A stretch of 64,000 nucleotides of DNA from Terriglobales bacterium (GTDB lineage Bacteria; Acidobacteriota; Terriglobia; Terriglobales; Acidobacteriaceae), in contig DATHMF010000085.1 in the NCBI GenBank assembly GCA_035487355.1, positions 1-64,000 on the forward strand, read 5' to 3'. The position numbers and the translations under genes are program-made. Each line of letters starts with the position of its first letter. The stretch's first letter is position 1. Shown here piece after piece: positions 17,295 to 27,127 of the stretch. The notes under the pieces are model-generated. The model did not search any database and was not told the DNA's origin. It saw only the letters and a program-made list of their open reading frames with translations.

Positions 17295-18335
17295 ATGTCT
17301 TTCGAGAATCTCCCAACTGAAGTCGTTGTCGAGAATGCCCAGGAGCCACTCCGCGACGGCGGCGATTTCCGCCCGCGCCGCTGGCTTGCCGGCGGACATC
17401 GCATGACCCTGGCTGGCAATTTTCTTCCCCGTAAGAATCTGCTGGCCGCTCCGGAAGAGCGGTTGTTTGCCGTCGAACCCGGGGTGCAAGTCCTCTGCCA
17501 CTGCCACTGGCAACAGGACCGGGGCCAGCCAGCAACGCTCATCGTTCTTCACGGACTCGAAGGCTCCAGCAACTCGCAATATGTGATCGGCACGGCGAAC
17601 AAGGCGTTTGCCGCGGGCATGAATGTGGTGCGCATGAACATGCGCAACTGCGGCGGCACGGAAAAACTGACGCCTACGCTGTACCACTCCGGGCTCTCTG
17701 CCGACGTTGCTGCCGTGGCCAATACGCTTATCGAAGAAGATAAATTGACTGGCATCGTGCTCGCGGGTTACTCCATGGGCGGCAATCTTGTGTTGAAGTG
17801 TGCAGGAGATTGGGGCGCGAAGGCCCCGCAGCAACTCCGTGCCGTGTGCGCCATTTCGCCCGCGTTTGACCTGGCCCCCTCTGCCGACGCGCTGCACAAG
17901 CCCGCCAACTGGATCTACGAGCAGAAATTTCTTTTGGGCTTGATGCGCCGCTTCCGCCGTAAAGCAGAATTGTTTCCCGAGCGCTATACGACCACGGGAT
18001 TAAAACGCATGCGCAGCGTCCGCGAGTTCGATGAGTTCATTACCGCGCCGCATTCCGGCTTTACCGGTGCGGATGATTATTATCATCGCGCAGCCGCGGC
18101 GCGCGTGATTGACCGCATCCAGGTGCCTACTCTTATCGTATACGCCCAAGACGATCCTTTTATCCGCATTCTTCCGGAGAGCCGCGCCAAAATAACCGCC
18201 AATCCGCACATTCAGTTCATTGAAACTGAGCATGGCGGTCATTGCGCCTTCCTGGCTGAGCCCAACGGATACGATGGCTACTGGGCCGAGCGCAAAATTA
18301 TTGAGTTCGTAAAGGCAGTACTCGGTACTCAGTAG
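17295..18335 (+). CDS. YheT-family alpha/beta hydrolase
   Basis: A 346-residue alpha/beta-hydrolase. The oxyanion segment is LIVLHGLEGSSNSQY, the nucleophile elbow is LAGYSMGGNLVLK, the acid follows in VYAQDDPFI, and the histidine in EHGGHCAF. HGLEGSS and the MNMRNCGGTE stretch are typical of the YheT/UPF0017 group, which has esterase-like members with unknown physiological substrate. The last residues VLGTQ and the TAG stop are encoded by an AGTACTC-type repeat (18317-18346), so the original C-terminus may have been different. Confidence 0.9.
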   Translation: MSFENLPTEVVVENAQEPLRDGGDFRPRRWLAGGHRMTLAGNFLPRKNLLAAPEERLFAVEPGVQVLCHCHWQQDRGQPATLIVLHGLEGSSNSQYVIGTANKAFAAGMNVVRMNMRNCGGTEKLTPTLYHSGLSADVAAVANTLIEEDKLTGIVLAGYSMGGNLVLKCAGDWGAKAPQQLRAVCAISPAFDLAPSADALHKPANWIYEQKFLLGLMRRFRRKAELFPERYTTTGLKRMRSVREFDEFITAPHSGFTGADDYYHRAAAARVIDRIQVPTLIVYAQDDPFIRILPESRAKITANPHIQFIETEHGGHCAFLAEPNGYDGYWAERKIIEFVKAVLGTQ

Positions 18336-18346
18336 TCAGTACTCAG
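18317..18346. repeat. AGTACTC heptad repeat overlapping the YheT stop codon
   Basis: AGTACTCGGTACTCAGTAG then TCAGTACTCAG gives four near-copies of AGTACTC. The TAG at 18333-18335 inside it ends the YheT gene. Other copies lie at 19474, 20055, 41068, 41170, 52005 and 53619. Confidence 0.8.
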
Positions 18347-18390
18347 AAAAGCCCACAGCGGATCGGCGCGGATTTCGCGGATCGGGGGCT

Positions 18391-18512
18391 CCCCTTGCAC
18401 GCTTGGGGGTAATCTGTAGGTTATCTTCGACCCCAATTGGGCACAATGAAGATAAACCGTTCGGGCCTTGCCAATTGTGTGTGGACCCAACCCCTTGCAT
18501 GCTTGGGTGTAG
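18391..18512. other. Structured intergenic element with 100-bp-spaced direct repeats
   Basis: CCCCTTGCAC-GCTTGGGGGTA (18391) and CCCCTTGCAT-GCTTGGGTGTA (18491) are 21-bp direct repeats exactly 100 bp apart. Between them GGTTATCTTC (18419-18428) faces GAAGATAAACC (18448-18458) as an inverted repeat, around a palindrome CCCAATTGGG (18432-18441). The 557-bp gap 18336-18892 has no credible gene; an open frame at 18403-18744 lacks a ribosome site and protein-like composition. A remnant mobile element or structured RNA are both possible. Confidence 0.45.
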
Positions 18513-18892
18513 GTGCTTAAGTCCTTCATCATCAATGGCACCAGGAATGGACATTAGCCCAACAAAATGGGTTTGGAACAAGGATTATGTTTACTTCGCG
18601 GTAAACTTTAGAGAAGTTTCGAGTTTCCAATTTCAAGAACTCAGCACAATCAATTTTCAAAGATCCATAGAGGCTAACGCCTCCGCATTCTGGAATGCTG
18701 GGTACACCCACGGCTCGCCGGGGCAGACTTCCAGGGACAAATGATAACCAGCACTTTCTCAGAAGTTAAGACTTTGATACCACAATGGGACCATGCGGAA
18801 CCGTCTGACCAGCTTTTGGACTGAAGCGGGCATTTGAGCATCCCGGCACAACAAAACACCACATTTTTATCCATTTGTGTTTTCATACATTT

Positions 18893-19471
18893 ATGCACGC
18901 TGATTTCTCGGTTGAGTTGGGCGCAGAAGATGACAGCCTGGAGCTGCCCTGGGCTTCGCCCGATGGTGCTCTGCGTTATTACGACGTCCGGCGCCAGCCC
19001 GAACTTCTGCTGAATATTCAGGAGGCCTTCGAGAACGAAGAGCTGGGGCACTTTCTCGCATCCATTAATTCGCAAGCCAGCATTTTTGAAAGTTCCAAGT
19101 GCGACGTATGGACCACCCGCGAGTTGACCGAAGAAGAATTGATTTACGGAGTGGAGTGCAAATGCGCCTCCTATATAGACCTGATCTTTACCCAGCCTGA
19201 ACCACGGTACTCTTTTGAGCAGCATGAAGAGCTGGTGCGCAGTGCCTGCAATCTGTTGCAACGTGTCCCCGAAATTTCATCAGCCGTGGAACTCATTATT
19301 CGCCGTTGTTATTTCAGCACTGAGCCCGAGACAAGACAGGAGGGCTTCGGCATCACCTTTTATCTTTCCGGCTACGGTGAAGATGAAGATGCAGCCCGCA
19401 GTCACTGGAACATCGGCCTGCGGCTGGTGGAGAATGCCTTGCTGCAAATCTCAGCCACACAGCGCAAATAA
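18893..19471 (+). CDS. Uncharacterised acidic protein
   Basis: A 192-residue soluble protein (start ATG 18893; an in-frame ATG 18 bp upstream is less likely). It is acidic, with ELPWASPDG, LRYYDVRRQPELL and a C-terminal FYLSGYGEDEDAA. There is no signal peptide, membrane span or known catalytic motif. Composition and codon use look genuine. It may bind a partner through its acidic surface, but I do not recognise the family. An AGTACTC repeat starts directly after its stop. Confidence 0.75.
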   Translation: MHADFSVELGAEDDSLELPWASPDGALRYYDVRRQPELLLNIQEAFENEELGHFLASINSQASIFESSKCDVWTTRELTEEELIYGVECKCASYIDLIFTQPEPRYSFEQHEELVRSACNLLQRVPEISSAVELIIRRCYFSTEPETRQEGFGITFYLSGYGEDEDAARSHWNIGLRLVENALLQISATQRK

Positions 19472-19473
19472 TT

Positions 19474-19488
19474 AGTACTCAGTACTCG
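19474..19488. repeat. AGTACTC heptad repeat
   Basis: Two perfect copies (AGTACTCAGTACTC) begin 3 bp after the stop codon of the preceding gene. Confidence 0.75.
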
Positions 19489-19513
19489 GCAATAATAGAG
19501 TTGGCTCAGCAGG

Positions 19514-20029
19514 TCACTTTTTCTGAGCAGCGATTGCCCGACTGGTCAGTTCCGCCACAAACTCAGTCTTGGCAGTGTTGTACGCGGACCGATCCTCTCG
19601 GAACCGTTCGGCGAGTGCGATCTTCAGGTCGCCGTAGATTTTGGCGTCCTTGGGGTGCGCGCGGAGGTAATCTCGGAACGCAATGTGCCTTCGAAACTCG
19701 ACACTGCATGGTGGGCAAAGGTAAAGGTGATGCGGAGGATCGTTGACCGGTGCAAAGAAAGCCTCGCGCCCGAGGATGCCCAGGTTTCCCCGATGGACAT
19801 AGCCTAAGGTCGCAATGCGCTCGATGGCCGTGGGAAGCATCGGTTCCGATGTCAAAAGCACATCGATGTCGATGATCGGCTTTGCCGCCAGATCAGGAAC
19901 GGCAGTGCTGCCGACGTGCTCAATAGCCGCCGCCATGTCACCGAGTGCATCGGCGATTCGCTTGCGAAGGGACTGAAAGAGCGCGGGCCAGTTAGAATCG
20001 TAGTCCAAAACGATAACGGGATTCGCCAT
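19514..20029 (-). CDS. GrpB family protein
   Basis: A 171-residue GrpB/UPF0157 protein, a nucleotidyltransferase-fold family sometimes fused to dephospho-CoA kinase. The family core is clear: VLDYDSNWPALF at the N-terminus, IEHVGSTAVPDLAAKPIIDIDV in the middle with the paired aspartates, then HHLYLCPP and the RDYLRAHPKDA tail motif. The biochemical role of stand-alone members is not established. It is a single gene converging with the 18893 gene, with repeat DNA on both sides. Confidence 0.92.
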   Translation of the reverse strand: MANPVIVLDYDSNWPALFQSLRKRIADALGDMAAAIEHVGSTAVPDLAAKPIIDIDVLLTSEPMLPTAIERIATLGYVHRGNLGILGREAFFAPVNDPPHHLYLCPPCSVEFRRHIAFRDYLRAHPKDAKIYGDLKIALAERFREDRSAYNTAKTEFVAELTSRAIAAQKK

Positions 20030-20054
20030 GGCTGAATCAAGTATATTGATGCCC

Positions 20055-20134
20055 GGTACTCAGTAGTCAGAATGAGGACGCCCTACGACATTTGCAGACA
20101 CACTGTTGGCTCTTAGCCTTTAGCTCTTGGCTTG
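20055..20134. repeat. AGTACTC and GCTAAAA-type heptad repeats
   Basis: GGTACTCAGTAGTCAG (20055-20070) belongs to the AGTACTC family. GGCTCTTAGCCTTTAGCTCTTGGC (20109-20132) is the reverse complement of the AGAGCCAAAAGCTAAA type seen at 1702 and 36801. Confidence 0.6.
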
Positions 20135-20265
20135 TTTCGGGTATACCTGTCTAGATTTGGTTTGGACCAGCAGGAGTCCCGCAGAGGCCTAAAGCTCCGG
20201 CCCATTCTTGACGGACTTGCCATAATGTTTCGGTACATTCGGTTGTTGTTCTAAAATGAATGCAC

Positions 20266-20342
<77 letters not shown>

Positions 20343-20373
20343 TTTTTCAGGTTTTCCCAATTTGGAGTTTCCC

Positions 20374-20784
20374 ATGGCAGAAAAAACTGACGAGAACAAA
20401 GTTCACAAGAGCGAGGCCGACTGGAAGGCGCAGCTCACTCCTGAGCAGTATCATGTGACCCGGGAAAAGGGGACCGAGCGGGCCTTCACCGGTGAGTACC
20501 ATAACGCCAAAACTCCCGGAGTTTATATCTGTGTCTGCTGCGGCCAGGAACTCTTCAGCTCCGATACCAAGTATGAATCCGGCACCGGATGGCCCAGCTT
20601 CTGGCAGCCCGTCGCCGAAGGGCGCGTGGTCACGCATACCGATATCAGCTATGGCATGATGCGCACGGAAGCTTTATGCAGTCGCTGCGACGCCCACTTG
20701 GGGCACGTTTTTCCTGATGGCCCCAAGCCCACCGGCCAGCGCTATTGCATGAATTCGGCTTCTTTGAAGTTGCAACCGAAGTAG
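20374..20784 (+). CDS. msrB: Peptide-methionine (R)-S-oxide reductase
   Basis: Reduces the R epimer of methionine sulfoxide in proteins. The 136-residue protein has both zinc pairs (CVCCGQ and [12 protein letters not shown]), the substrate stretch [10 protein letters not shown], and the catalytic cysteine C125 in [10 protein letters not shown] start at ATG 20374, six bases after GGAG (20364-20367); a TTG four codons upstream is unlikely. No signal peptide, so cytoplasmic. The partner enzyme MsrA is encoded 18 kb to the right rather than next to it. Confidence 0.96.
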   Translation: MAEKTDENKVHKSEADWKAQLTPEQYHVTREKGTERAFTGEYHNAKTPGVYICVCCGQELFSSDTKYESGTGWPSFWQPVAEGRVVTHTDISYGMMRTEALCSRCDAHLGHVFPDGPKPTGQRYCMNSASLKLQPK

Positions 20785-21165
20785 GGTAGGTTCTTGGTCG
20801 ACAAGATTGATCCCTGACCTCAGTTACGATACTCGACCCGGTTTGTCTTGATGCATATCTATGTCTTTGTATCACTTTATTTGAATGGACCTTGTTGGAG
20901 CAATCCCACAATTGGGGTTCTTTGCAGGCCCGGCTGAGCGTTGTAACGGGCGGTACACCCGCAACTGCATCGAGAGAATTCCCTGATGCTGCATCTCATA
21001 TCGAAACATTCTCGGGGTGTTTCGACTACGCGCTCCAGATTCTGTTGACCGTAAGTGAAATCGTGGCGCTCCGCTCAACATGACAGAGATTGCTCAACAT
21101 GACAGAGATCAAGGTTGCAACGTGAAACTACTGGCAACTGGGAATTGAGAACTGGGAACCGCTTT
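20785..21165. other. Intergenic 381 bp with tandem 18-bp repeat
   Basis: No gene is supported. GCTCAACATGACAGAGAT occurs at 21073-21090 and again at 21092-21109, one base apart. Next to it CAACTGG-GAATTGA-GAACTGG-GAACC (21135-21160) is another 7-bp-period run. Confidence 0.6.
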
Positions 21166-22680
21166 TCAGCTTTGCAGCAGTTGCGCCGCAGCACTAATCT
21201 GGCCGCGCAATTTGTCCTGGGTAGCGCCCATGGTTTTGGTTTTCTCGGTCAGGCCGCGCTGTTCCGCCACCACTCCCACCTGGGCAGATTCTTGCAGCGC
21301 GCGGTTGGAAGCGGTGAGCAGATAGGCAAGGGAATCGGCGTGGGGCTTCCAAAGGTAGGAGGAGTCACGCTTGCTTTTATAATCTTCCATCTCCTGTTGC
21401 ATGCGGGCATAGAGAGCGACCATATAGCAAACTGCGTTGATGTAATCGGCGCGAAAGCTCTTTTCCGTGTTGTAATCGGCGCGAAAGGCCTCGGTTTCAG
21501 CCGGCGTGAGCAGGATGTTGCCATTGCGCATGGGAACAATATTGGCCACAGCCGCGTCGGCAGCCCGCACGAAATTGCGAATGGATTCCACCGCGCCTTT
21601 GACCTTGGTTTCTTCCATCATGTTGCTGGCGCCCGATCCCCGTCCCGGGGCCTCGGCCAGGGACTGCACTCCGGGTGGCGTGGGAGGCAGCGAGCTGCGA
21701 GAAGGAGGCGCTGCTGCGGCGGCAATGGCCGATGCAGATTTGGGAGGCGGAGTGGGGACCGAAGCAGTCCTGTGAGAACGCCGGCTGTCCACCGCCTTCT
21801 TGAATCTTGAAATTTTCTGAAAATTTTCCTTGGCCCCGCCGTACTCCTGGGTGAGGATCTTGTGTTCTTCCACCTCGGCCAGGTTCTTGACGGTGACGTC
21901 GCCATCCACGCGGCTCATGATGCTGCCGCCATCCTGCTGCACTTTTGCGGCGAAGGCTTTGATCTGGTTGGTGGCGTCGTGGAACAGGTCATCGAAGCGC
22001 TTCCCGAAAAAAACGTTATACACCGCGCTGCAGGCCAGCACCTGGGGATGATAAAACGACGCTCCAAAGTGGCTCTTCAGCTCGCGCACCCGCTGCAGGA
22101 TGCCGGAATCCATCAACTGGTCGAAGTGGCGAAACTCATCAGCTTCCTGGTGCAGGAACTGGAACTCGCGCAGCAGTTGCTCGTGCTCTGTGGGCAACGG
22201 CGAGACCGGTGCTCCCAGAATTTGCTGGATCTCTTTTTCGAATTCCTGCGCCTGTTCCTGGCTGTAAATATAAGAATAGGTGTCACCCAAGTGTCCACCG
22301 GTGGTCCCAGGCCGCCTCGCGGCCGTAGGCCCAGGATGGCGCAGAAGATAGGTGCTGAGAAAATCGGTTTTGTCGCGGTCGGCATCGAGCGGCGAAGACT
22401 TGAACACGTAGTAACGGTAAAGCGGCTCGGCGGTCTCGCCGGGCAACGCTTGCTGCTTGAGGGCATCGCGCATCATGGGCGCGGTAATGGCCATATCCAG
22501 CAGCCGCAACCAGGCTTTCATCTGCTGTAATGTCTGACTGTGCCGTTCGGGAGCGATGTCAGGTTGGCGCACTTCTTGTGGGACAGGGAAAGACTGCCCC
22601 ATGAATTTTTGCAGAAGCTGCAAATAAAATTTATGAACCGCTACAATATCCAGCAGCTCATTGGTAACGTCCTGCGCCAC
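21166..22680 (-). CDS. Uncharacterised 504-residue helical protein
   Basis: Function not recognised. I start it at GTG 22680-22678, where GGAG precedes by seven bases; the open frame continues 35 codons upstream but that part (basic, arginine- and proline-rich) does not look like protein. The N-terminal half is helical (NELLDIVAVHKFYLQLLQKF). Residues about 300-345 are a low-complexity linker rich in Ala, Pro and Ser. The C-terminal 150 residues are again helical and glutamine-rich. No signal peptide or membrane span. It might be a scaffold or structural protein; there is no neighbour that hints at a pathway. Confidence 0.75.
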   Translation of the reverse strand: MAQDVTNELLDIVAVHKFYLQLLQKFMGQSFPVPQEVRQPDIAPERHSQTLQQMKAWLRLLDMAITAPMMRDALKQQALPGETAEPLYRYYVFKSSPLDADRDKTDFLSTYLLRHPGPTAARRPGTTGGHLGDTYSYIYSQEQAQEFEKEIQQILGAPVSPLPTEHEQLLREFQFLHQEADEFRHFDQLMDSGILQRVRELKSHFGASFYHPQVLACSAVYNVFFGKRFDDLFHDATNQIKAFAAKVQQDGGSIMSRVDGDVTVKNLAEVEEHKILTQEYGGAKENFQKISRFKKAVDSRRSHRTASVPTPPPKSASAIAAAAAPPSRSSLPPTPPGVQSLAEAPGRGSGASNMMEETKVKGAVESIRNFVRAADAAVANIVPMRNGNILLTPAETEAFRADYNTEKSFRADYINAVCYMVALYARMQQEMEDYKSKRDSSYLWKPHADSLAYLLTASNRALQESAQVGVVAEQRGLTEKTKTMGATQDKLRGQISAAAQLLQS

Positions 22681-22869
22681 GCAAATGCTCCGGGCTCCTC
22701 GCCGCGCAGATCTTATGATCTTGCCTGGGGGACGAGGCGGGGAGATAATTGCGCTCAGTTTAGTGCAAAATTCGGGCGAGAACAAGTGGCGGCGTAGATT
22801 ACCCTTGTGAATTCAATAGCTTACAAGGGATGCCATGCCGGATTAGAAATGATTCGCACTAGTTGATGG

Positions 22870-22939
22870 AGTAATTGTGTAATCGGGTAATTTTGTAATT
22901 GATTCGTTTTCAATTACCCAATTACGCAATTACCCAATT

Positions 22940-22949
<10 letters not shown>
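22870..22949. repeat. AT-rich inverted micro-repeat, period 8
   Basis: Arm one (22870-22901) repeats GTAATTGT-like units; arm two (22911-22949) repeats CAATTACC-like units, roughly its reverse complement, so the RNA would fold into a long AT-rich hairpin. The TAA stop of the acyl-CoA dehydrogenase (22942-22940) lies inside arm two. It may act as a terminator for that gene. Confidence 0.65.
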
Positions 22950-24118
<1,169 letters not shown>

Positions 24119-24156
24119 AAAATCCTCGCCAAAATTCTAACACCCCCTTGCTCTTG

Positions 24157-24266
24157 TGATTTACGATTTACGATTTACGAATTACGATTTGCGATTTTTC
24201 ATTCTCTATTTACTCTTTGGATCGAGGCTTTTTTTCTGAGAGCTTGCAACTTGGAGCTTGGAGCTG
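24157..24266. repeat. GATTTAC and TTGGAGC heptad repeats
   Basis: GATTTAC is repeated about six times with small changes (24157-24198): GATTTAC, GATTTAC, GATTTAC, GAATTAC, GATTTGC. Then GAGCTTGCAACTTGGAGC and TTGGAGCTG (24238-24266) belong to the second family. The last GGAG of the latter is at a ribosome-site distance from the GTG of the rhomboid gene. Confidence 0.75.
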
Positions 24267-24270
24267 AGAA

Positions 24271-25437
24271 GTGGTAGGCTTTAATTCGCGGAAAAACCCC
24301 TTGAATCAGGCTACTTCCCAACATGTGCCCACGTGCGTCAGATGCGGCGAGCCTCTTGCTGTCAACGAAGAGGGCGTCGCTCCAGTCTATTGTGATCGCT
24401 GCGCCGGGCAAGCCGTGTCGCGCGCGCGCAAAGGCATGAACACCGGCAGCCTGCGCGATTTCCCGGTTACAACCACACTGATTGCGATCAACTTGCTGGT
24501 ATTTGTGGGGATGGTGCTGACCAGCGATTCTCCCACCCAAGCTTTTATTGAGCCCAGCAATGCCGACCTCATCCGTTGGGGAGTAAACAACAGGTTTTTA
24601 ACTCTGGGTGGTGACTACTGGCGGCTGCTGACGGCCAATTTTTTACACATTGGGATAGTTCACATAGCTTTCAATATGTGGTGCATGTGGCGTTTAGGCA
24701 GGCTTTCGGAACGCTATTTTGGGCGCTGGTCCACCGCGGCGATTTATGTTCTCACGGGCGTGGGTGCAAGCCTGTTGAGCATCACATATAGCATCAACCA
24801 CCAGCCTGGACGGCTGTCAGCTGGAGCTTCAGGAGCAATCTTCGGGATCGCCGGGGCCCTTATTGCCGGACTTAAATTTGGCAATCTTTCAATCGCGGAA
24901 GGTGAACGCCGGGCGGTGCTTAGCAGCGTGATCCTTTTTGCGGGCTTCAACTTCTTGATTGGATTTGGATATCTGGGATTTGGGGGCGGTATTGACAATA
25001 TGGCCCATCTTGGAGGGTTTGCCTCCGGGCTTCTAATCGGCGTCCCTTTGGCGACATCACTAACTCGATCAGCAGGCGTGAACAGGGTGATTCAAGTTTC
25101 CACCTTGGCAATAACAACCCTGCTATTCGCGGCCGCCGGCGCCGAGCTTGTGAATTCCAAAGGGCATCAAAGCAGGATAGTCCGTGCTGAATGGTCGCTG
25201 GAAGATAAAGATTATCCCGCCGCAATAAGAGTTCTGGAAAAAGATACGGCTGCTGTACCCGGCGATGCAGAAGCTCTGGCCCTGCTGGGCGTTGCTTATG
25301 CATTGAACAATGAGCCGGCAAAAGCGATTGTCGCTTATAAAAAAGCGTTAGAGCTGGATCCCAGCCTCACTGAGGTGCAAGATAGCTTGCGCGAGTTGCA
25401 GGGGAATGCACCGGCATCCCAGCCTCCCTCAAAATAA
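24271..25437 (+). CDS. Rhomboid-family intramembrane protease with zinc ribbon and TPR
   Basis: A 388-residue membrane protein. Residues 20-46 form a zinc ribbon (C22, C25, C41, C44). About six membrane segments follow between 65 and 300. The rhomboid signature is complete: HIAFNMWCMWRLG, the serine nucleophile S187 in GASGAIFG, and H246 in NMAHLGGFASG. The C-terminal 100 residues contain a TPR-like pair (AEALALLGVAYALNNEPAKA, then ALELDPS). Such proteases cleave membrane protein substrates within the bilayer; the substrate is unknown. The start is GTG 24271, whose ribosome site is provided by a repeat. Confidence 0.92.
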   Translation: MVGFNSRKNPLNQATSQHVPTCVRCGEPLAVNEEGVAPVYCDRCAGQAVSRARKGMNTGSLRDFPVTTTLIAINLLVFVGMVLTSDSPTQAFIEPSNADLIRWGVNNRFLTLGGDYWRLLTANFLHIGIVHIAFNMWCMWRLGRLSERYFGRWSTAAIYVLTGVGASLLSITYSINHQPGRLSAGASGAIFGIAGALIAGLKFGNLSIAEGERRAVLSSVILFAGFNFLIGFGYLGFGGGIDNMAHLGGFASGLLIGVPLATSLTRSAGVNRVIQVSTLAITTLLFAAAGAELVNSKGHQSRIVRAEWSLEDKDYPAAIRVLEKDTAAVPGDAEALALLGVAYALNNEPAKAIVAYKKALELDPSLTEVQDSLRELQGNAPASQPPSK

Positions 25438-25480
25438 GTTTTTAATCAGCGTTTAATCTACGGCGGAATTCTTTGTTTTT

Positions 25481-25517
25481 CTCTGTGTCTCTGTGTCCCT
25501 GTGTCGCTGTGGTGAAT
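25481..25517. repeat. CTGTGTCT octamer repeat
   Basis: CTCTGTGTCTCTGTGTCC followed by CTGTGTCGCTGTGGTGAA has a period of 8 bp. The family recurs at 41122, 42243, 47896 and 53673, always in spacers. Confidence 0.75.
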
Positions 25518-25526
25518 GAGCAGTCT

Positions 25527-26801
25527 TCAACTCTTTCCGCGCTGCATAGCCCGTGCCAGAGTGGTATCAAGTGCAGATTTGGCCTTGGCGTATTCTTCTG
25601 GAGAGATTTTTTGCTGCAGCCTGTCGCTTTCCAGTTGAAAGAGTTCTTCTTTCAGAGCTTCCAGCAACGCCGAGGAGCGGTTCCCAGAAGCCGGAACTGT
25701 AGCAACCGCCGCCGGCATCGATGCGGATATGGTCTCACCCTGCCGTCCCGTGATCCAAAAAGTTCCTAGTGCAAGGAATAGGGCACATGCTCCCAGGATG
25801 ATCCATAAGCGGTAATTTTGCATTGGATCAGGTGTTCCTTCAGGCACCGCCATGCCTCCGCCCGGACGGCTGGCCGGTGCTGCAGCGGCGCTTGCGCTTT
25901 CATTTCCAGAAGCCTCGTCGCTGCCGCCATCGAGGCTCTTGAGCGCATCCTGGGGAATGGCGCCGCTTCCCGCGATACGGAAGGCGGTTGCGCTTCCCGG
26001 CATGACATTTTTGGCCGCCTGTACAACTACACCCTTATCATCCATCGCAGTGTTGTAGTACCCCGGCTGTGCCGCTGAGAACTGAATGGATTTAGGCAGC
26101 TCAATCGCCATCATATCCATTGGCACCGTAAGGTGCGGGGTGAAGTTGGCCGAGCCTGAATAAGGCATGTGATACTCGACGCGAAACTGGGTCTCGCCCG
26201 GGCGCAGCGGGAAAACAAAAGCGTAGTGACCGCTGTCGGCAAGAGGGACCGGAGCGGAGTTGACCGCCATTCCGCCTGGCCCCGCGGCCATGGAAGAATC
26301 CATTTGTGCGCCTTCCGGCAGATAGATTTCGAAGGTCTTCTCGCTCATCAGCGTGCGCGGCGGGGTGGAGGTGTTGCGCAACGCGAAGATCTCAGCGACC
26401 CGCAAGGTGCTGCCGTCGCTCTGGATGCGCATGACGTCGGCGGTACCTGCAATGCCCGGCAGTTTGGCCGCGGCCTCATAGACCTCGACCTCTCCCACCG
26501 ACTCGGTTCCCGGCGGCGCCACCGCGTGGTAGTTTACGTTCTCATGGTTCACCCTGACCACGTGAGGCGTGCTGCTGTCTTGCACATTCAACGTGAAGCG
26601 CCCCTTGCTGTCGCTCCTGGTGCGCGTCTCTTCTTCCATGCCCCCGGCAAGCTTCAGCAGGATCACAACATCGCCCGCAGAAGGTTTGAGGGTGGTGCCA
26701 TTTTTTACGGTGCCGGTGATAGTGGAAGCGTTGCTTGCCCATGTGGCCAGGGCAAGAAATAAAATCAGAAAGGTATTTTTAGGATTAAGTAATAAAGACA
26801 T
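25527..26801 (-). CDS. Membrane-anchored protein with carboxypeptidase-regulatory-like domain, last gene of ccm operon
   Basis: A 424-residue protein (from ATG 26801) with a signal peptide or anchor (FLILFLALATWASNA). An N-terminal beta-sandwich recalls the carboxypeptidase regulatory-like fold (ITGTVKNGTTLKPSAGDVV, SDSKGRFTLNV). A long beta-rich middle follows, then a linker, one membrane span (WIILGACALFLALGTFWI), and a cytoplasmic coiled tail of about 70 residues (LLEALKEELFQLESDRLQQK) that resembles the tail of CcmI-type proteins. An earlier in-frame ATG (26819) lies inside a repeat and is less likely. As fourth gene of the cytochrome c maturation operon it may help present apocytochromes, but this is inference. 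Confidence 0.8.
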   Translation of the reverse strand: MSLLLNPKNTFLILFLALATWASNASTITGTVKNGTTLKPSAGDVVILLKLAGGMEEETRTRSDSKGRFTLNVQDSSTPHVVRVNHENVNYHAVAPPGTESVGEVEVYEAAAKLPGIAGTADVMRIQSDGSTLRVAEIFALRNTSTPPRTLMSEKTFEIYLPEGAQMDSSMAAGPGGMAVNSAPVPLADSGHYAFVFPLRPGETQFRVEYHMPYSGSANFTPHLTVPMDMMAIELPKSIQFSAAQPGYYNTAMDDKGVVVQAAKNVMPGSATAFRIAGSGAIPQDALKSLDGGSDEASGNESASAAAAPASRPGGGMAVPEGTPDPMQNYRLWIILGACALFLALGTFWITGRQGETISASMPAAVATVPASGNRSSALLEALKEELFQLESDRLQQKISPEEYAKAKSALDTTLARAMQRGKS

Positions 26802-26807
26802 GAATTG

Positions 26808-26841
26808 GTCCGCGTTCATCCGCGTAAATCCGCGGCGAAAA
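26808..26841. repeat. ATCCGCG repeat inside the ccm operon
   Basis: GTCCGCGTTCATCCGCGT followed by AAATCCGCGGCGAAAA. The family also occurs at 45635, 46526, 46826, 47039, 47255, 51952, 52689, 52871 and, inverted, 54477. It fills the junction between two ccm-operon genes and contains an alternative start codon for the downstream one. Confidence 0.8.
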
Positions 26842-26842
26842 T

Positions 26843-27127
26843 TTATTTTCCTTCCAGATCAGCGATTTGGGCCAGCACCTGCGCCGCTTCTTCTTCCAGC
26901 GAGGTTCGCAGGCTTTGATAGTCTTCCACCGAAAACTTGCCAGCCTTGTTTTCAAAATTCAGGTCACGCAGATTTTCGTAGATGACCTCTTTACGCTCTT
27001 TCAAGTAAGCCAGGCGGTCCTTGGTAGGAGCCGCAGTTACCTCGCTGGGCACCGCGAAAACATAGCCGAGCAACCCAAGGGCAAACAAGATACACGCAGC
27101 AAGCGGGGCATAAGCAGCGATATTCAT
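26843..27127 (-). CDS. Small CcmI-like membrane protein
   Basis: A 94-residue protein: one N-terminal membrane span (YAPLAACILFALGLLGYVFAV), then a charged helical tail (LAYLKERKEVIYENLRDLNFEN, EDYQSLRTSLEEEAAQVLAQI). This matches the N-terminal module of CcmI/CycH, which in cytochrome c maturation chaperones apocytochrome to the CcmF/H ligation complex, without the TPR part. The ATG overlaps the ccmH stop by 4 bp (ATGA), a sign of translational coupling. Confidence 0.82.
   Translation of the reverse strand: MNIAAYAPLAACILFALGLLGYVFAVPSEVTAAPTKDRLAYLKERKEVIYENLRDLNFENKAGKFSVEDYQSLRTSLEEEAAQVLAQIADLEGK

Noticed and set aside
18403..18744. Possible 113-residue gene in the spacer
   Set aside because: No ribosome site, unlikely composition, and it runs across the structured repeats.
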